Assembly: GCA_026993705.1 (NCBI GenBank)
Contig: JALWSJ010000119.1
Location: 1-7,205 of the forward strand
Source of the DNA: Flavobacteriales bacterium
GTDB taxonomy: Bacteria > Bacteroidota > Bacteroidia > Flavobacteriales_D > Parvicellaceae
Reading direction: 5' to 3'
DNA length: 7,205 nucleotides
The notes beneath the pieces are model-generated. The model was given only the letters and a program-made list of their open reading frames with translations. It ran no database searches and had not been told where the DNA came from. The position numbers were made by a program, and so were the translations under genes. This document shows, in pieces, positions 1-6,733 of this stretch. Every line of letters starts with the position of its first letter. Within the stretch, counting starts at the first letter, position 1.

Positions 1-75
1 GATAGAAAGTGAATTTTTGGTTTCTTAGACGATGAATAAAAATTTTGCATAGCACCCGCTATGGAAAATTTTTAT
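1..75 (-). repeat. Composite palindromic repeat, copy 1 (partial, runs off the left edge)
   Basis: Read on the minus strand from 68 down to 1, this aligns without gaps to 5025-5092. The core GCATAGCACCCGCTATGG (47-64) is identical in both copies and forms a hairpin with arms CATAGC (48-53) and GCTATG (58-63) around a 4-base loop. The arm TTTCTTAGACGATGAA (21-36) is also shared. My hand count over 36-1 against 5057-5092 is 28 of 36 identical, so the homology continues to the window edge. The outer palindrome arm right of position 69 has decayed. No gene occupies the stretch. The element is non-coding; its role is unknown. Confidence 0.75.
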
Positions 76-122
76 GAAGAAGGATAAGGAATCAAAAAAA
101 CGCTTTATACCGTCTATTTTGC

Positions 123-156
123 CCGTGTTAGGGATACCAATCCCTAACGCACACGG
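123..156. repeat. Hairpin, 9-bp perfect stem with extended base
   Basis: GTTAGGGAT (127-135) and ATCCCTAAC (140-148) are perfect inverted repeats around the loop ACCA. CCGT (123-126) can pair with ACGG (153-156) across a 4-base bulge. No T-tract follows on either strand, so it is not a typical intrinsic terminator. Its right arm, read on the minus strand as GCGTTAGGGAT (150-140), is identical to the start of the structured element at 5107-5117, so the hairpin is probably a truncated or rearranged piece of that element. Confidence 0.6.
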
Positions 157-200
157 AATCATAACTAAGAAAGCGAGTTTTAGTTTCTTTAGATGATGAA
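140..200 (-). repeat. Composite repeat linker module, copy 3 (partial)
   Basis: Read from 200 down to 140 on the minus strand, this 61-base stretch aligns without gaps to 5057-5117. I count about 42 of 61 identities by hand, with the best conserved parts at the ends: TTCATCATCT against TTCATCGTCT, and GCGTTAGGGAT in both. The palindromic core expected beyond 200 is not recognisable, so this copy seems to have lost it. Together with copy 1 it makes 1-200 a mosaic of the same parts found intact at 5011-5248. Confidence 0.6.
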
Positions 201-392
201 AAAAACTTTCAGTCGGTTAATAATCTCCAACACAATTATAGAAAAAATCACACAAAGGAATACAAAAACATATTTTTTGTAATATAAAAAATGAAATAGA
301 CAACTTTTTTTGTAAGTTTACGTCTTCATTCAAATGGTACAGAAATGTAAGAAAAACATACATGCCGTATTGATAATCAAAGACTATACTCG
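201..392 (+). other. Non-coding leader upstream of the lectin/PKD gene
   Basis: AT-rich, with no credible open reading frame and no RNA gene that I recognise. TAAGTTTA (313-320) resembles the Bacteroidota -7 element TAnnTTTG except for its last base, but no TTG lies 17-23 bases upstream, so the promoter of the downstream gene remains uncertain. There is no purine-rich ribosome binding site before the ATG at 393, which is normal for this phylum. Confidence 0.4.
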
Positions 393-2912
393 ATGAATAA
401 AAAGCACCACGTATTAAGTTTGTTATTACTTATTATATTTATCACAAGTAATAGCGTATTTGCTCAACAAGGTTGTGATCAAGCAGCGATTAGAGCAGCT
501 TTTACAGCTGCAGGATGTACGGAATTACCCTCGTGTAATTCATCGTGTAGTATGTATTTTTATAATCCCAGCCCTTTAGCAGGAAGTGATGCACAAACAT
601 TTGCAGAAAATTTAGGAGCAAATCTTATTTCCATACAAAATGGTTCCGAAAATACTTGTATTGCAAATGCTTTGGTCAGTAATGGTTTTGGTGGAGTAAT
701 ATGGATAGGTTTTAACGATGTAGCCCAAGAAGGAAACTTTGTATGGTACGATGGACGTCTGGTTACCTATACAAATTGGGCGGGTGGAGAACCTAATAAT
801 TCCGGAGGTAATGAAGATTGTGTTCAAATTTATCCAGACGGAATGTGGAACGATTTACCTTGTGTTGGAACAGGAAGTAAATCTGTAATCGAAGTCAATA
901 TGTGTCCGCAAATGACGGCAAGTGCCGATGTTTCTATTTGTAGTGGAACTTCAACGGTCTTAACAGCGGGGAACACACAATTTGGATCCCCTCCTTATAC
1001 CTATACATGGTCGGATGGACAGTCAGGTCAATCTATTACTGTTTCTCCAACCACCACAACCACCTACACCGTTACTTCTACCGATAGATATGGGTGCTTC
1101 GTAACAGATGATGTAGTTGTAACGGTTTTGGATGCTACCTCGAATTTTACAGCTACGCCTGTAACCAGTTATTGTCTATACGACTCTGTACAGTTTGTCA
1201 GCAGTTCTACTGCAACATCGCCGGATGCAATTGCTAATTACGGTTGGGATTTTGGGGATGGCACACAAATAACAGGAAACTCTGTTTATCATAAATATAC
1301 AACCCCCGGCAATTATACAGTTACTCACGGTATAACTACGGCAAATGGATGTAATGCTGTATCTATGCAAAACATTACTGTTTTTGGAGTGCCAACCGCT
1401 CAATATACAGTAGCTGATGCTTGCCCGCTAAGTCCTGTTGTATTTAACGATAATTCAACTGCCGGAGGTGGTGCAATATCATCTTGGCAATGGGATTTCG
1501 GCGATGGAGCTAACGGTACCAATCAAAACGAAACGCATCCTTATACAGCAGGGGGAAATTATACAACTGAATTAATTGTAATTGATGCAAACGGGTGTTC
1601 AGATACGCTTCAACAACCCATTACTATTTACGAACGACTGGTTTCTTCGTTTACTTTTTCAGATGTTTGTCAAGGAGATACGGTTCATTTTATTGATAAC
1701 TCAACGATTCCTGCTCCCGATAATATTGTCAGTTGGGCTTGGGATATTAATAATGACGAAAATATAGATTATACGACTCAAAACTCAGACCATTTATATC
1801 CGACTTATGGGGATTTTGATGTAACCTTAGAAGTTTTAAGTAACAATGGATGTACATCCAGTAGCACTCAGACAGTTTCGGTTCATCCATTACCAATTGT
1901 TAGTTTTTCCGCATCAACAGTGTGTGTAAACGAAGGACCTACTCGTTTTGTGAATACATCGACTATCTCAAATGGTACTACTGTTTTGTATGGTTGGAGT
2001 TTTGGTGATGGAAATGTATCTACGCAAGAGAACCCATTGAATCAGTACCAAATAGCATCTAGTTATCCGGTTACTTTGCGTGTTGTTTCCGATTTTGGTT
2101 GTGTAGATAGTGTTACTTTTAGTGTAGATGTTCTTGGAAAGCCTACCGCTCAGTTTGCTCAAGACACAACGGGAGGTTGTCCTACGCTATGCGTACAATT
2201 TACCGACCAATCATTTGATGATGTACCCTTGAACTATTGGAGCTGGAGTTTTGAAAATAATTACGGGGAAAGTATAGTACAACATCCAGAACATTGTTTC
2301 ATAACAACAGGAACTTATGATGTATCCTTAATTGTAGGAAATAATCAAGGATGTAAAGATACGTTAACCAAAACGGCTTTGATAACCGTTTTTCCGTTAC
2401 CTGTATCTGACTTTAGTTTATCTCCTACATCTACAGATGTTTTGAATCCGTTAATTGATTTTACAAACAATAGTACAGATGCTTCGGCATGGGAGTGGGA
2501 TTTTGACGATGGAGAAACCGATATAGTAAATTATGATGTAAGTCATCCTTATGCAGATTCTGGACATTTTAACGTACAGTTAGTTGTTTTTAATTCTTTT
2601 TTATGTAGTGATACGAGTTATCAGGAAGTAGAAGTATTGCCGGTAGATGAAGTGTTTGTTCCCTCAGCTTTCTCTCCCAATGGAGATGGTAAAAATGATG
2701 TGTTGTACGCAAGAGGTTATATTGATGATATGTTATTTGTTGTGTATGACAGGCTAGGAAGAAAGGTGTTCGAATCAACTGACAAAACGATAGGTTGGGA
2801 CGGATTGATAAAAGGAAAAAAAGCATTGGAAGGAGTTTATTCATGGTATCTTCAAGCAGAACTTAATGGAAGTTCCAAACGATTAAAAGGCGATGTAACA
2901 TTAGTTCGTTGA
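393..2912 (+). CDS. Secreted C-type lectin / PKD-repeat adhesin with T9SS type B sorting domain
   Basis: Predicted 839-residue cell-surface protein. Residues 1-24 are a Sec signal peptide (MNKK start, Leu/Ile-rich core, cleavage after VFA). Residues about 47-170 form a C-type lectin domain: WIGFND (104-109), EPN at 133-135, EDC with Cys143, and WND at 152-154 followed by Cys157. EPN plus WND is the mannose-type Ca2+/sugar site of animal mannose-binding proteins, and Cys143-Cys157 matches their inner disulfide. Residues 172-247 look Ig/PKD-like. About six PKD domains follow, marked by WDFGDG or variants near 285, 367, 449, 535, 617 and 701; the third (WDINNDENID) and fifth (WSFENNYGES) are divergent. 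Residues 750-839 are a gliding-motility-type C-terminal domain (FVPSAFSPNGDGKNDV, then VVYDRLGRKVFES), the type B signal for type IX secretion. The downstream PorP/SprF gene supports this route. The ATG at 393 fits the signal peptide. A sugar-binding adhesin is inferred; the ligand is unknown. Confidence 0.92.
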   Translation: MNKKHHVLSLLLLIIFITSNSVFAQQGCDQAAIRAAFTAAGCTELPSCNSSCSMYFYNPSPLAGSDAQTFAENLGANLISIQNGSENTCIANALVSNGFGGVIWIGFNDVAQEGNFVWYDGRLVTYTNWAGGEPNNSGGNEDCVQIYPDGMWNDLPCVGTGSKSVIEVNMCPQMTASADVSICSGTSTVLTAGNTQFGSPPYTYTWSDGQSGQSITVSPTTTTTYTVTSTDRYGCFVTDDVVVTVLDATSNFTATPVTSYCLYDSVQFVSSSTATSPDAIANYGWDFGDGTQITGNSVYHKYTTPGNYTVTHGITTANGCNAVSMQNITVFGVPTAQYTVADACPLSPVVFNDNSTAGGGAISSWQWDFGDGANGTNQNETHPYTAGGNYTTELIVIDANGCSDTLQQPITIYERLVSSFTFSDVCQGDTVHFIDNSTIPAPDNIVSWAWDINNDENIDYTTQNSDHLYPTYGDFDVTLEVLSNNGCTSSSTQTVSVHPLPIVSFSASTVCVNEGPTRFVNTSTISNGTTVLYGWSFGDGNVSTQENPLNQYQIASSYPVTLRVVSDFGCVDSVTFSVDVLGKPTAQFAQDTTGGCPTLCVQFTDQSFDDVPLNYWSWSFENNYGESIVQHPEHCFITTGTYDVSLIVGNNQGCKDTLTKTALITVFPLPVSDFSLSPTSTDVLNPLIDFTNNSTDASAWEWDFDDGETDIVNYDVSHPYADSGHFNVQLVVFNSFLCSDTSYQEVEVLPVDEVFVPSAFSPNGDGKNDVLYARGYIDDMLFVVYDRLGRKVFESTDKTIGWDGLIKGKKALEGVYSWYLQAELNGSSKRLKGDVTLVR

Positions 2913-2929
2913 GTCCAAATAGAAAAAAT

Positions 2930-3955
2930 ATGTTGAGATATATAGTTATAATAGGAATTATCATTTTGTTTTTTACTTTTTCAGGAAAAACACAGGATAT
3001 ACATTTTTCTCAGTATGATGTAAATGTTACTACTTTGAATCCTGCTTATGCGGGAGTTATGAAAGGTGATTTTAGAATCGCTAATAATTATCGTAATCAA
3101 TGGATGACCATTAGCACTCCATATAGTACAGTTTCTTTTGCGGGAGATATGAATATCTTAAACAAGAAAAGCAATAAAGGATTGTCGGATGTTGGTATTG
3201 CACTCGGTTTTTTTAGCGATAAAGTTGGTACGAGTAAACTAGCTCAAAATCAGTTTAGTTTTGCCGTTTCAGCCATTCAACAGATTACTTTTGATACCAA
3301 ATTGTCTTTCGGGATGCAAGGTGCATATAACCAACAGACAATAACAATGAACGATTTAAGTTGGGATACGCAGTTTGTTGGTCATAAATATGATGCTTCT
3401 TTACCATCTCAAGAAAACTTTGCGAATAGAAAGGCTGCTTATATTGATATAAATACAGGACTTCTATTACAAAATGAAGGTTGGGACAATCGGTTTACAA
3501 TGGGAGTTGCCGGTTACCATTTGAATAGTCCAAAACGGGGGATTTTTTCGAATGAAAAATTAGCACCTAAGATTGTTGGTCATGCATCTTATGAAATTAA
3601 AATTGGAAATAGAATTTCTTTAAAACGTTTTATACCTAAGCTATTATATACGATGCAAAGAAAACATAGAGAAATATTATTGGGAGGAGTGTTTAGACAA
3701 TATTTAAACGAAGGTAGCCGGTTTACACAGTTTTCCGTAGAGTCTTATTTCGATGTGGGGATGTATTACAGAGTAGGAGATGCAATAGTGATTACCGGAG
3801 GTATGAGCTTCAAGCGTTTTAGGGTAGGTTTAAGTTATGATGCTAACATTTCGAAATTAAGTAAAGCCTCTAATACGATTGGTGGTTTTGAAGTTTCTTT
3901 GGTTTATAACGGACTCTTTTCCGATAGAAGAACGAAGTTGATTAAACCATCATAA
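2930..3955 (+). CDS. PorP/SprF family type IX secretion system membrane protein
   Basis: Predicted outer-membrane beta-barrel of 341 residues. From the ATG at 2930 the protein opens with a hydrophobic signal peptide (about 1-22, cleavage near KTQ), then the family hallmark DIHFSQYDVNVTTLNPAYAG, then YRNQW. It ends with GGFEVSLVYNG, the usual C-terminal strand of this family. The frame is open to a TTG at 2909 that overlaps the upstream stop (TGA, 2910-2912) and would add seven polar residues; I prefer the ATG because it puts the signal peptide at the N-terminus. In Flavobacterium johnsoniae, SprF is needed for secretion or surface attachment of SprB, a type B cargo, and family members often sit directly after such a gene. 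The 17-base gap to the type B adhesin therefore suggests a dedicated partner. It is one paralogue of a large family, so I do not assign it as PorP or SprF itself. Confidence 0.9.
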   Translation: MLRYIVIIGIIILFFTFSGKTQDIHFSQYDVNVTTLNPAYAGVMKGDFRIANNYRNQWMTISTPYSTVSFAGDMNILNKKSNKGLSDVGIALGFFSDKVGTSKLAQNQFSFAVSAIQQITFDTKLSFGMQGAYNQQTITMNDLSWDTQFVGHKYDASLPSQENFANRKAAYIDINTGLLLQNEGWDNRFTMGVAGYHLNSPKRGIFSNEKLAPKIVGHASYEIKIGNRISLKRFIPKLLYTMQRKHREILLGGVFRQYLNEGSRFTQFSVESYFDVGMYYRVGDAIVITGGMSFKRFRVGLSYDANISKLSKASNTIGGFEVSLVYNGLFSDRRTKLIKPS

Positions 3956-3963
3956 GTGTTATT

Positions 3964-4995
3964 ATGTTGAAGGCTGATTATTTTTCTCACACGTTAATTT
4001 TTAAACAACCGGGCGGAACATCAAGAGGTGTTTTGAAAGAGAAAAAAATATGGATTGTTACGGTTTGGAATGAGGAATATCCCGAAGTGAAGGGGGTAGG
4101 GGAGTGCAATCCGTTAGTCGGGTTAAGTATTGATGATGTTCCCGAGTTTGAAGATAAGTTAAAATGGGCGTGTGCTCATATCAATCGTTTTACGGATAAA
4201 GTTGTATTGGCTGAGGAGTTAAAGTTTTTTCCGTCGTTGTTTTTCGGGATAGAAATGGCATTGTTAGATTTAAGAAACGGTGGGATGCAGATTTATTTTC
4301 CAAATTCTCCCTTTCTGAAGTATAAACAACCGATTAAAATTAACGGATTGATTTGGATGGGAGAGAAGGAGTTTATGTTGAAACAAATTCGACAAAAGTT
4401 AGAAAGTGGATTTAGTTGTATAAAATTAAAAATTGGTGCGATTGATTTTTGGGATGAAATGGATTTATTGAAAGGTATTCGGGATAAATACTCGGAGGAG
4501 GAATTAGAGCTTAGAGTTGATGCCAATGGAGCTTTTTCAGTTGAAGATGCTCAAAATAAGTTAGAGGTCTTATCTAAAATGGATTTGCATAGTATAGAAC
4601 AGCCAATAAAAGCAGGGCAAGTGATAGATATGCAAAAGTTATGTGAAGTTACTCCTTTGGATATTGCTTTAGATGAAGAATTGATAGGTGTTATTGATTT
4701 GGAAGATAAACGAAAATTATTGGAGCGTATCCTTCCTCAATACATTATTTTAAAACCATCTTTAATTGGAGGTTTTCGAGGTACGAATGAATGGATAAAT
4801 GTGGCTGGTGAATTGGGGATTCCGTGGTGGATTACTTCAGCTTTGGAATCGAATATTGGACTGAATGCTATTGCTCAATTTACTTCTACGTTTAATAATC
4901 CTTTACCACAAGGATTAGGTACAGGACAGCTGTACACGAATAATTTTGAGAGTAAACTCGATTTAAAAGGGGAGTGGTTGTATTGGAAAGGGTAA
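3964..4995 (+). CDS. menC: o-Succinylbenzoate synthase (enolase superfamily), menaquinone biosynthesis
   Basis: Cytoplasmic enzyme of 343 residues that would dehydrate SHCHC to o-succinylbenzoate in menaquinone synthesis, the main respiratory quinone route in Bacteroidota. Enolase-superfamily features are all present: an N-terminal capping domain (about 1-120); the KxK motif in IKLKIG (Lys154, Lys156, catalytic base); metal ligands Asp186 (RVDANG), Glu212 (SIEQP) and Asp237 (ALDEEL); and Lys264 (ILKPSLIGG). The barrel end has TSALESNIGL. Length fits the family. The ATG at 3964 lies 8 bases after the PorP/SprF stop, so co-transcription is possible, but no other menaquinone gene is visible. Related dipeptide epimerases and muconate cycloisomerases share these motifs, but their specificity-loop signatures are not apparent, and the SALESNIG segment favours MenC. 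It is followed 15 bases after the stop by a palindromic repeat that may end the transcript. Confidence 0.88.
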   Translation: MLKADYFSHTLIFKQPGGTSRGVLKEKKIWIVTVWNEEYPEVKGVGECNPLVGLSIDDVPEFEDKLKWACAHINRFTDKVVLAEELKFFPSLFFGIEMALLDLRNGGMQIYFPNSPFLKYKQPIKINGLIWMGEKEFMLKQIRQKLESGFSCIKLKIGAIDFWDEMDLLKGIRDKYSEEELELRVDANGAFSVEDAQNKLEVLSKMDLHSIEQPIKAGQVIDMQKLCEVTPLDIALDEELIGVIDLEDKRKLLERILPQYIILKPSLIGGFRGTNEWINVAGELGIPWWITSALESNIGLNAIAQFTSTFNNPLPQGLGTGQLYTNNFESKLDLKGEWLYWKG

Positions 4996-5010
4996 TGTAA
5001 GTTCCTAGCA

Positions 5011-5073
5011 TTTTCTTAGAATGATTTTCCATAGCGGGTGCTATGCAAAAGAATTTTTCATCGTCTAAGAAAA
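5011..5073 (+). repeat. Composite palindromic repeat, copy 2: 63-base imperfect palindrome
   Basis: Outer arms TTTTCTTAGA (5011-5020) and TCTAAGAAAA (5064-5073) pair perfectly. ATGA (5021-5024) pairs with TCAT (5058-5061), TTTT (5025-5028) with AAAA (5047-5050), and CATAGC (5030-5035) with GCTATG (5040-5045) around the loop GGGT. A C.C mismatch (5029/5046) and two one-sided bulges (5051-5057, 5062-5063) interrupt the stem. It starts 15 bases after the menC stop and could protect or end that transcript, but no T-tract follows. The core is identical to copy 1 at 43-69 on the opposite strand. Confidence 0.8.
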
Positions 5074-5104
5074 CTAAATTCCGTTTTCTTTGCACTCACA
5101 TCTC

Positions 5105-5248
5105 ACGCGTTAGGGATAGGAGCGGCATCCTTTTGGTTTGTTTGCTTTATGCAAACCAAAAGATATAGCGGATAGCCCGCCCTCAAACCATTCAACAAAC
5201 GTTTCGCGTGAGCGATATGTTTGTTGAATGGTTTGAGGGAACGCCCAA
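5105..5248 (+). ncRNA. Structured intergenic element resembling the Flavo-1 RNA motif
   Basis: Begins CGCGTTAGGGAT, then AGCGGCATCC (5121-5130). A first hairpin has the 11-bp stem CTTTTGGTTTG (5130-5140) / CAAACCAAAAG (5152-5162). ATATAGCGGATAGCCCG follows (5163-5179), then a second hairpin with a perfect 21-bp stem (5180-5200 with 5219-5239). Its loop can form TCGC-GTGA-GCGA (5204-5215), a GNRA-type tetraloop, and GAACGCCC follows. From memory, this AGCGGCATCCTTTT...AAAAGATATAGCGGATAGC pattern recurs between genes in Flavobacteria and matches the motif described as Flavo-1, a proposed non-coding RNA of unknown role. The family name is unverified; the folding potential is read directly. It lies between convergent genes and has no T-tract, so simple terminator function is unproven. 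No open reading frame here is credible. Confidence 0.55.
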
Positions 5249-5257
5249 GATATTATC

Positions 5258-6358
5258 TTATTGAAAGTAGGTATAGTTGTATCTAAATTCAAATTCTGGT
5301 TCGTCTAGTTTGTTGTAGTTGATTTCTTGAATGATTAAATCTTTGTCGTTGTATTTTTTTACTTTTCGGCTGATGAGTTGGTTTTGACCATCGAGAACTT
5401 TGGCTTCAGTTTCTAAGCCTTTGTCGTTATAGGTGATTTTGTCTGCTCCTAACAGTCCGACTTCTCCCTCATAGACTTTAAATTCGATTCTGTTATTGTT
5501 GGGGTCATATACGCTGATTGATTTTCGTAGAATTTGGTTGATGCCGTTGTATATTGTATTTTCTATTTCGTTTCCTTTTGAGTCGTATTTGAACATATAT
5601 TTAGCATAAATACTATCGTTTTCATCTCTTTTTTCGATTAATTGAACGTTTCCGTTTGTGTCATAGTTTTTGAAAATGGTTTTGCCTAAACAGATTCCGG
5701 TGCTGTCGTATTCGGCTTGACTGAGTTTGTTTCCTACATCGTCATATCCGATGATTTCTTTTTGTAATAAGTTTCCATATTCGTCGTACTCTTCTTTTTG
5801 TATGACTTTTCCTTGTGTATTGTATTTATATTTTGATACGTTTTTTACGGTGCCATCGTTGTAATAATCGGTGATTTTGGTCATATTTCCATCGGAATCG
5901 TATGCTTTTCTTTGACTGTATCGAATGGTATCCAGTTTAAAGGCTTTGAAGGTTATTTCTTTTCCTTCGGCATTAAATGTACGTTCCAGGACGGATATTT
6001 TTTGGTTGAGGCTATCGTATAATTCCCTTTTTATTAGTTGGTTTTTGTTGTTGTAGTAGAAAGCTTCGCGTGCTAATTGGTGATTTTGCTGATAGACTAC
6101 TGAGTCGATGAGGTTTCCGTTGGTGTCGTAGGTGGTTTTGTAGATGAGTAGGGTTTCGGTGGTGTCGGGTTCGCCGAATTTATAGGGAACGACTGACGCT
6201 AATTTTGTTTGAATGTAACCTTCTTTGATTAGTTTTTTATAGGCTGATGTTTCGTCTTGTTCCTTTTTGTTATTTGGAGTGGTTGTGGATGTTTCTTTTG
6301 CGGATTCTTGACAGGATACGAATAGAAATATTGTAAATACAAGGTATAGGTTTTTCAT
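5258..6358 (-). CDS. YD/RHS-like repeat lipoprotein of unknown function
   Basis: Predicted 366-residue lipoprotein. Residues 1-15 are a short signal peptide ending in the lipobox LFVSC, with Cys16 as lipidation site. The acidic QESAKE after it resembles the Bacteroidota surface-export signal. A Ser/Thr/Asn/Lys linker (17-40) follows. Residues about 77-350 are eleven repeats whose first aromatic falls at 77, 101, 128, 153, 179, 205, 232, 258, 284, 310 and 336, mostly 26 residues apart, with motifs such as YDTNGNL, YDSDGNM and YDSKGNE. This resembles YD (RHS) repeats, which form beta-sheet shells, and also the MORN-like repeats of YwqK-type proteins. No toxin or protease domain is present, so it is not a full RHS polymorphic toxin. 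The ATG at 6358 fits the signal peptide. It probably sits on the cell envelope; the role is unknown. I see no clear promoter between it and the upstream terminator at 6394-6431. Confidence 0.8.
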   Translation of the reverse strand: MKNLYLVFTIFLFVSCQESAKETSTTTPNNKKEQDETSAYKKLIKEGYIQTKLASVVPYKFGEPDTTETLLIYKTTYDTNGNLIDSVVYQQNHQLAREAFYYNNKNQLIKRELYDSLNQKISVLERTFNAEGKEITFKAFKLDTIRYSQRKAYDSDGNMTKITDYYNDGTVKNVSKYKYNTQGKVIQKEEYDEYGNLLQKEIIGYDDVGNKLSQAEYDSTGICLGKTIFKNYDTNGNVQLIEKRDENDSIYAKYMFKYDSKGNEIENTIYNGINQILRKSISVYDPNNNRIEFKVYEGEVGLLGADKITYNDKGLETEAKVLDGQNQLISRKVKKYNDKDLIIQEINYNKLDEPEFEFRYNYTYFQ

Positions 6359-6393
6359 TTTTTTTATAAATCGATGGTTTAAGGATTTTAAAT

Positions 6394-6431
6394 AAAAAAA
6401 CCAGACTTATACATAATGTAATAGACTGGTT
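6394..6431 (-). terminator. Intrinsic terminator of the small leftward gene
   Basis: On the minus strand AACCAG (6431-6426) pairs with CTGGTT (6404-6399). After a T.T mismatch, CT pairs with AG, and TACA/TGTA can pair near the loop. Seven T residues (complement of 6394-6400) overlap and follow the 3' arm, as in a Rho-independent terminator. It lies 27 bases beyond the stop of the 83-residue gene and before the lipoprotein gene, implying the two are transcribed separately or with partial read-through. Confidence 0.65.
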
Positions 6432-6457
6432 ATTTGATGTTTATTTTAAGTAGTTGG

Positions 6458-6709
6458 CTACTCTTCCTCTGAATTAACTGCAAATTGAGGTGTGCTTTCT
6501 GTTTTGGGCATAATTTTTAATTGCTCAGGACCTCCGTTGCTGTAAACTTCGTAAAGTCTGTTCATTACGATTTGTTGAGCTTTAGGTGAACGAAATTTAA
6601 CTGCTATTTTTTTTGCTAGTCGAACTCTGTCCGGATCGTGTTTTAAAAAGAAGGTTCTTACTTTTTGATAGAATGTTTCTTTATTTCTGTTTCTTCTTGG
6701 ATCTCCCAT
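6458..6709 (-). CDS. Small basic protein of unknown function
   Basis: 83 residues. The N-terminal half is strongly basic (MGDPRRNRNKETF, then RVRLAKKIAVKFRSPKAQQ at about 28-46), the middle looks helical with IVMNRLYEVYSNGGPEQ, and the tail is acidic (NSEEE). There is no signal peptide, membrane segment or zinc-binding motif. The start MGDPRR recalls the beginning of archaeal-type ribosomal protein S4, but nothing after it matches S4. I do not recognise a named family; a conserved hypothetical protein that may bind nucleic acid is only an inference from charge. The coding case rests on the ATG at 6709, a plausible promoter just upstream, and a terminator just downstream. It is divergent from the tRNA gene. 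Confidence 0.7.
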   Translation of the reverse strand: MGDPRRNRNKETFYQKVRTFFLKHDPDRVRLAKKIAVKFRSPKAQQIVMNRLYEVYSNGGPEQLKIMPKTESTPQFAVNSEEE

Positions 6710-6733
6710 AATGTTGTGCTATTTCATTCATTG

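Noticed and set aside
1..200. CRISPR array
   Set aside because: Repeat copies are few, imperfect, differently truncated and not evenly spaced by unique spacers.
612..827. Minus-strand open frame inside the lectin domain
   Set aside because: Antisense shadow of a gene with clear domain motifs; composition is not protein-like.
1582..1767. Plus-strand open frame in another frame within the PKD region
   Set aside because: Out-of-frame shadow; the real frame continues through with PKD motifs.
4892..5095. A 67-residue minus-strand open frame over the menC end and the palindrome
   Set aside because: It overlaps a well-supported gene antisense and its remainder is repeat sequence.
5110..5292. A 60-residue minus-strand open frame across the hairpin element
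   Set aside because: It is made largely of the inverted-repeat arms and overlaps the lipoprotein 3' end in another frame; no domain or start context supports it.
5258..6358. Full RHS polymorphic toxin
   Set aside because: Only 366 residues, with a lipobox and YD-type repeats but no RHS core motif, protease site or C-terminal toxin domain.
6458..6709. Fragment of ribosomal protein S4, suggested by the MGDPRR start
   Set aside because: Only the first six residues are similar; the rest has no S4 RNA-binding motif and bacterial S4 does not start this way.
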